From the NCBI GenBank assembly GCA_038231495.1, contig JBBRLG010000462.1, positions 1-6,031 of the forward strand: a stretch of 6,031 nucleotides of DNA. The letters run 5' to 3'. This DNA comes from JBBRLG01 sp038231495 (GTDB lineage Bacteria; Planctomycetota; Planctomycetia; Gemmatales; Gemmataceae). The notes under the pieces are model-generated. The model was not told the DNA's origin. It ran no database searches and was given only the letters and a program-made list of their open reading frames with translations. A program made the translations under genes and the position numbers. Positions within the stretch are counted from its first letter, which is position 1, and each line of letters starts with the position of its first letter. This document shows positions 5,719 through 6,031 of this stretch, piece by piece.

Positions 5719-5900
5719 GTGCCTACCACCAATCCCCGCCGTACCCTGGATGAACTGGCCAAACTCGGGGGAGATATCTTCGACCGTCAAGTGTGGCGGG
5801 CAACCCGGCTCGGTGGGTGCGTGAGGCCTATCTCGACGTGCTGTTCCGCGCGGCCACGGTGAATGAGATGACGTACTGGGATAACTTCTTGAACGGCTAA
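5719..5900 (+). pseudogene. Short frameshifted, probably chimeric gene remnant
   Basis: A GTG at 5719 follows GAGGA (5708-5712) at 6-nt spacing. The first frame reads MPTTNPRRTLDELAKLGG then DIFDRQV (residues 1-25), which resembles the N-terminus of small planctomycete/cyanobacterial proteins with an 'LAxLGxxIYDRxV' opening. That frame then loses sense and stops at 5860-5862 (47 residues). From about 5793 a frame offset by -1 instead reads ARWVREAYLDVLFR and continues to YWDNFLNG and TAA at 5898-5900. This second stretch recalls the 'LYxDxLxR...YWxxxL' pattern of DUF4214-type repeats. A deletion of size 1 modulo 3 that joined two unrelated coding ends would explain the arrangement; a programmed -1 shift is less likely because no slippery heptamer is evident. 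Both family assignments are from memory and tentative. Functional status is doubtful. Confidence 0.5.
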
Positions 5901-5918
5901 CCCGAGGTTTACAGCGAG

Positions 5919-5945
5919 CCTCCCGCGTGAGCGGGGGGAGTTTTT
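5919..5945 (+). terminator. Intrinsic terminator closing the rightward unit
   Basis: An 8-bp stem (5919-5926 with 5931-5938, one G-U pair) is capped by the stable GNRA-type tetraloop GTGA, then AG and T5 (5941-5945). It lies 19 nt after the TAA at 5900. No terminator lies directly after lnt, so this one may end moeA-lnt read-through as well as the short downstream transcript. Confidence 0.85.
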
Positions 5946-6031
5946 CCCGTTGTCAGAGCCGCGGCCGTACGGGGGCGGTAAAACAACACACGAACCAGAC
6001 GGGCGCGGCGCAGTCCACCGCCAGCCCGGGC
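5946..6031. other. No recognisable feature
   Basis: This right-edge tail shows no supported gene on either strand. One minus-strand frame ends at a stop complementary to 5953-5955 and is open to the window edge, so the 3' end of a leftward gene is possible, but the roughly 25 visible residues are not recognisable. Confidence 0.4.

Noticed and set aside
5785..5800. Programmed -1 ribosomal frameshift in the 5719 gene
   Set aside because: I see no X XXY YYZ slippery heptamer before the frame change, and the combined product joins two segments that look unrelated.

Overview
The window looks like chromosomal DNA of a GC-rich planctomycete, most plausibly a Gemmata-like member (the order is inferred). 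Three things point there. One is a cytoplasmic PknB-type Ser/Thr kinase with a TPR tail. Another is an intergenic palindrome whose arms spell the 'RERKRPE'-type peptide that I recall from spurious planctomycete ORFs. The third is loosely packed single genes separated by hairpin-rich spacers. I see no phage, plasmid, CRISPR or transposase genes.

Left part (1-1879), all on the minus strand: a Ser/Thr protein kinase gene (248-1879) is followed 63 nt downstream by an initiator tRNA-Met gene (111-184). The tRNA has its own candidate promoter (191-219) and an intrinsic terminator (63-100). The tRNA has the C1xA72 mismatch of initiators but an A-U pair at position 29-41, where most bacteria have G-C.

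Middle (1880-2562): a 683-nt non-coding spacer between divergent genes. It holds a 35-bp perfect inverted repeat (2124-2197), a 15-bp tandem duplication (2309-2338) with dispersed related copies, and a candidate extended -10 promoter (2518-2526) for the rightward genes.

Right part, plus strand: moeA (2563-3762, molybdopterin molybdenumtransferase) overlaps lnt (3759-5660, apolipoprotein N-acyltransferase) by ATGA, so the two are probably one translationally coupled unit. The two products work in unrelated pathways: molybdenum cofactor assembly in the cytoplasm, and N-acylation of lipoproteins at the inner membrane. Past lnt, a second promoter-like TAGAATGACG, identical to the one before moeA, leads to a ribosome binding site and GTG start. 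The reading frame there is a short, frameshifted, apparently chimeric remnant (5719-5900), closed by a clean intrinsic terminator (5919-5945). The last 86 nt show nothing callable.

I did not find a convincing new multi-gene system. The items most worth a second look are the variant initiator tRNA, the long palindrome, the moeA-lnt coupling, the enlarged Lnt loop and the chimeric remnant behind a conserved promoter.
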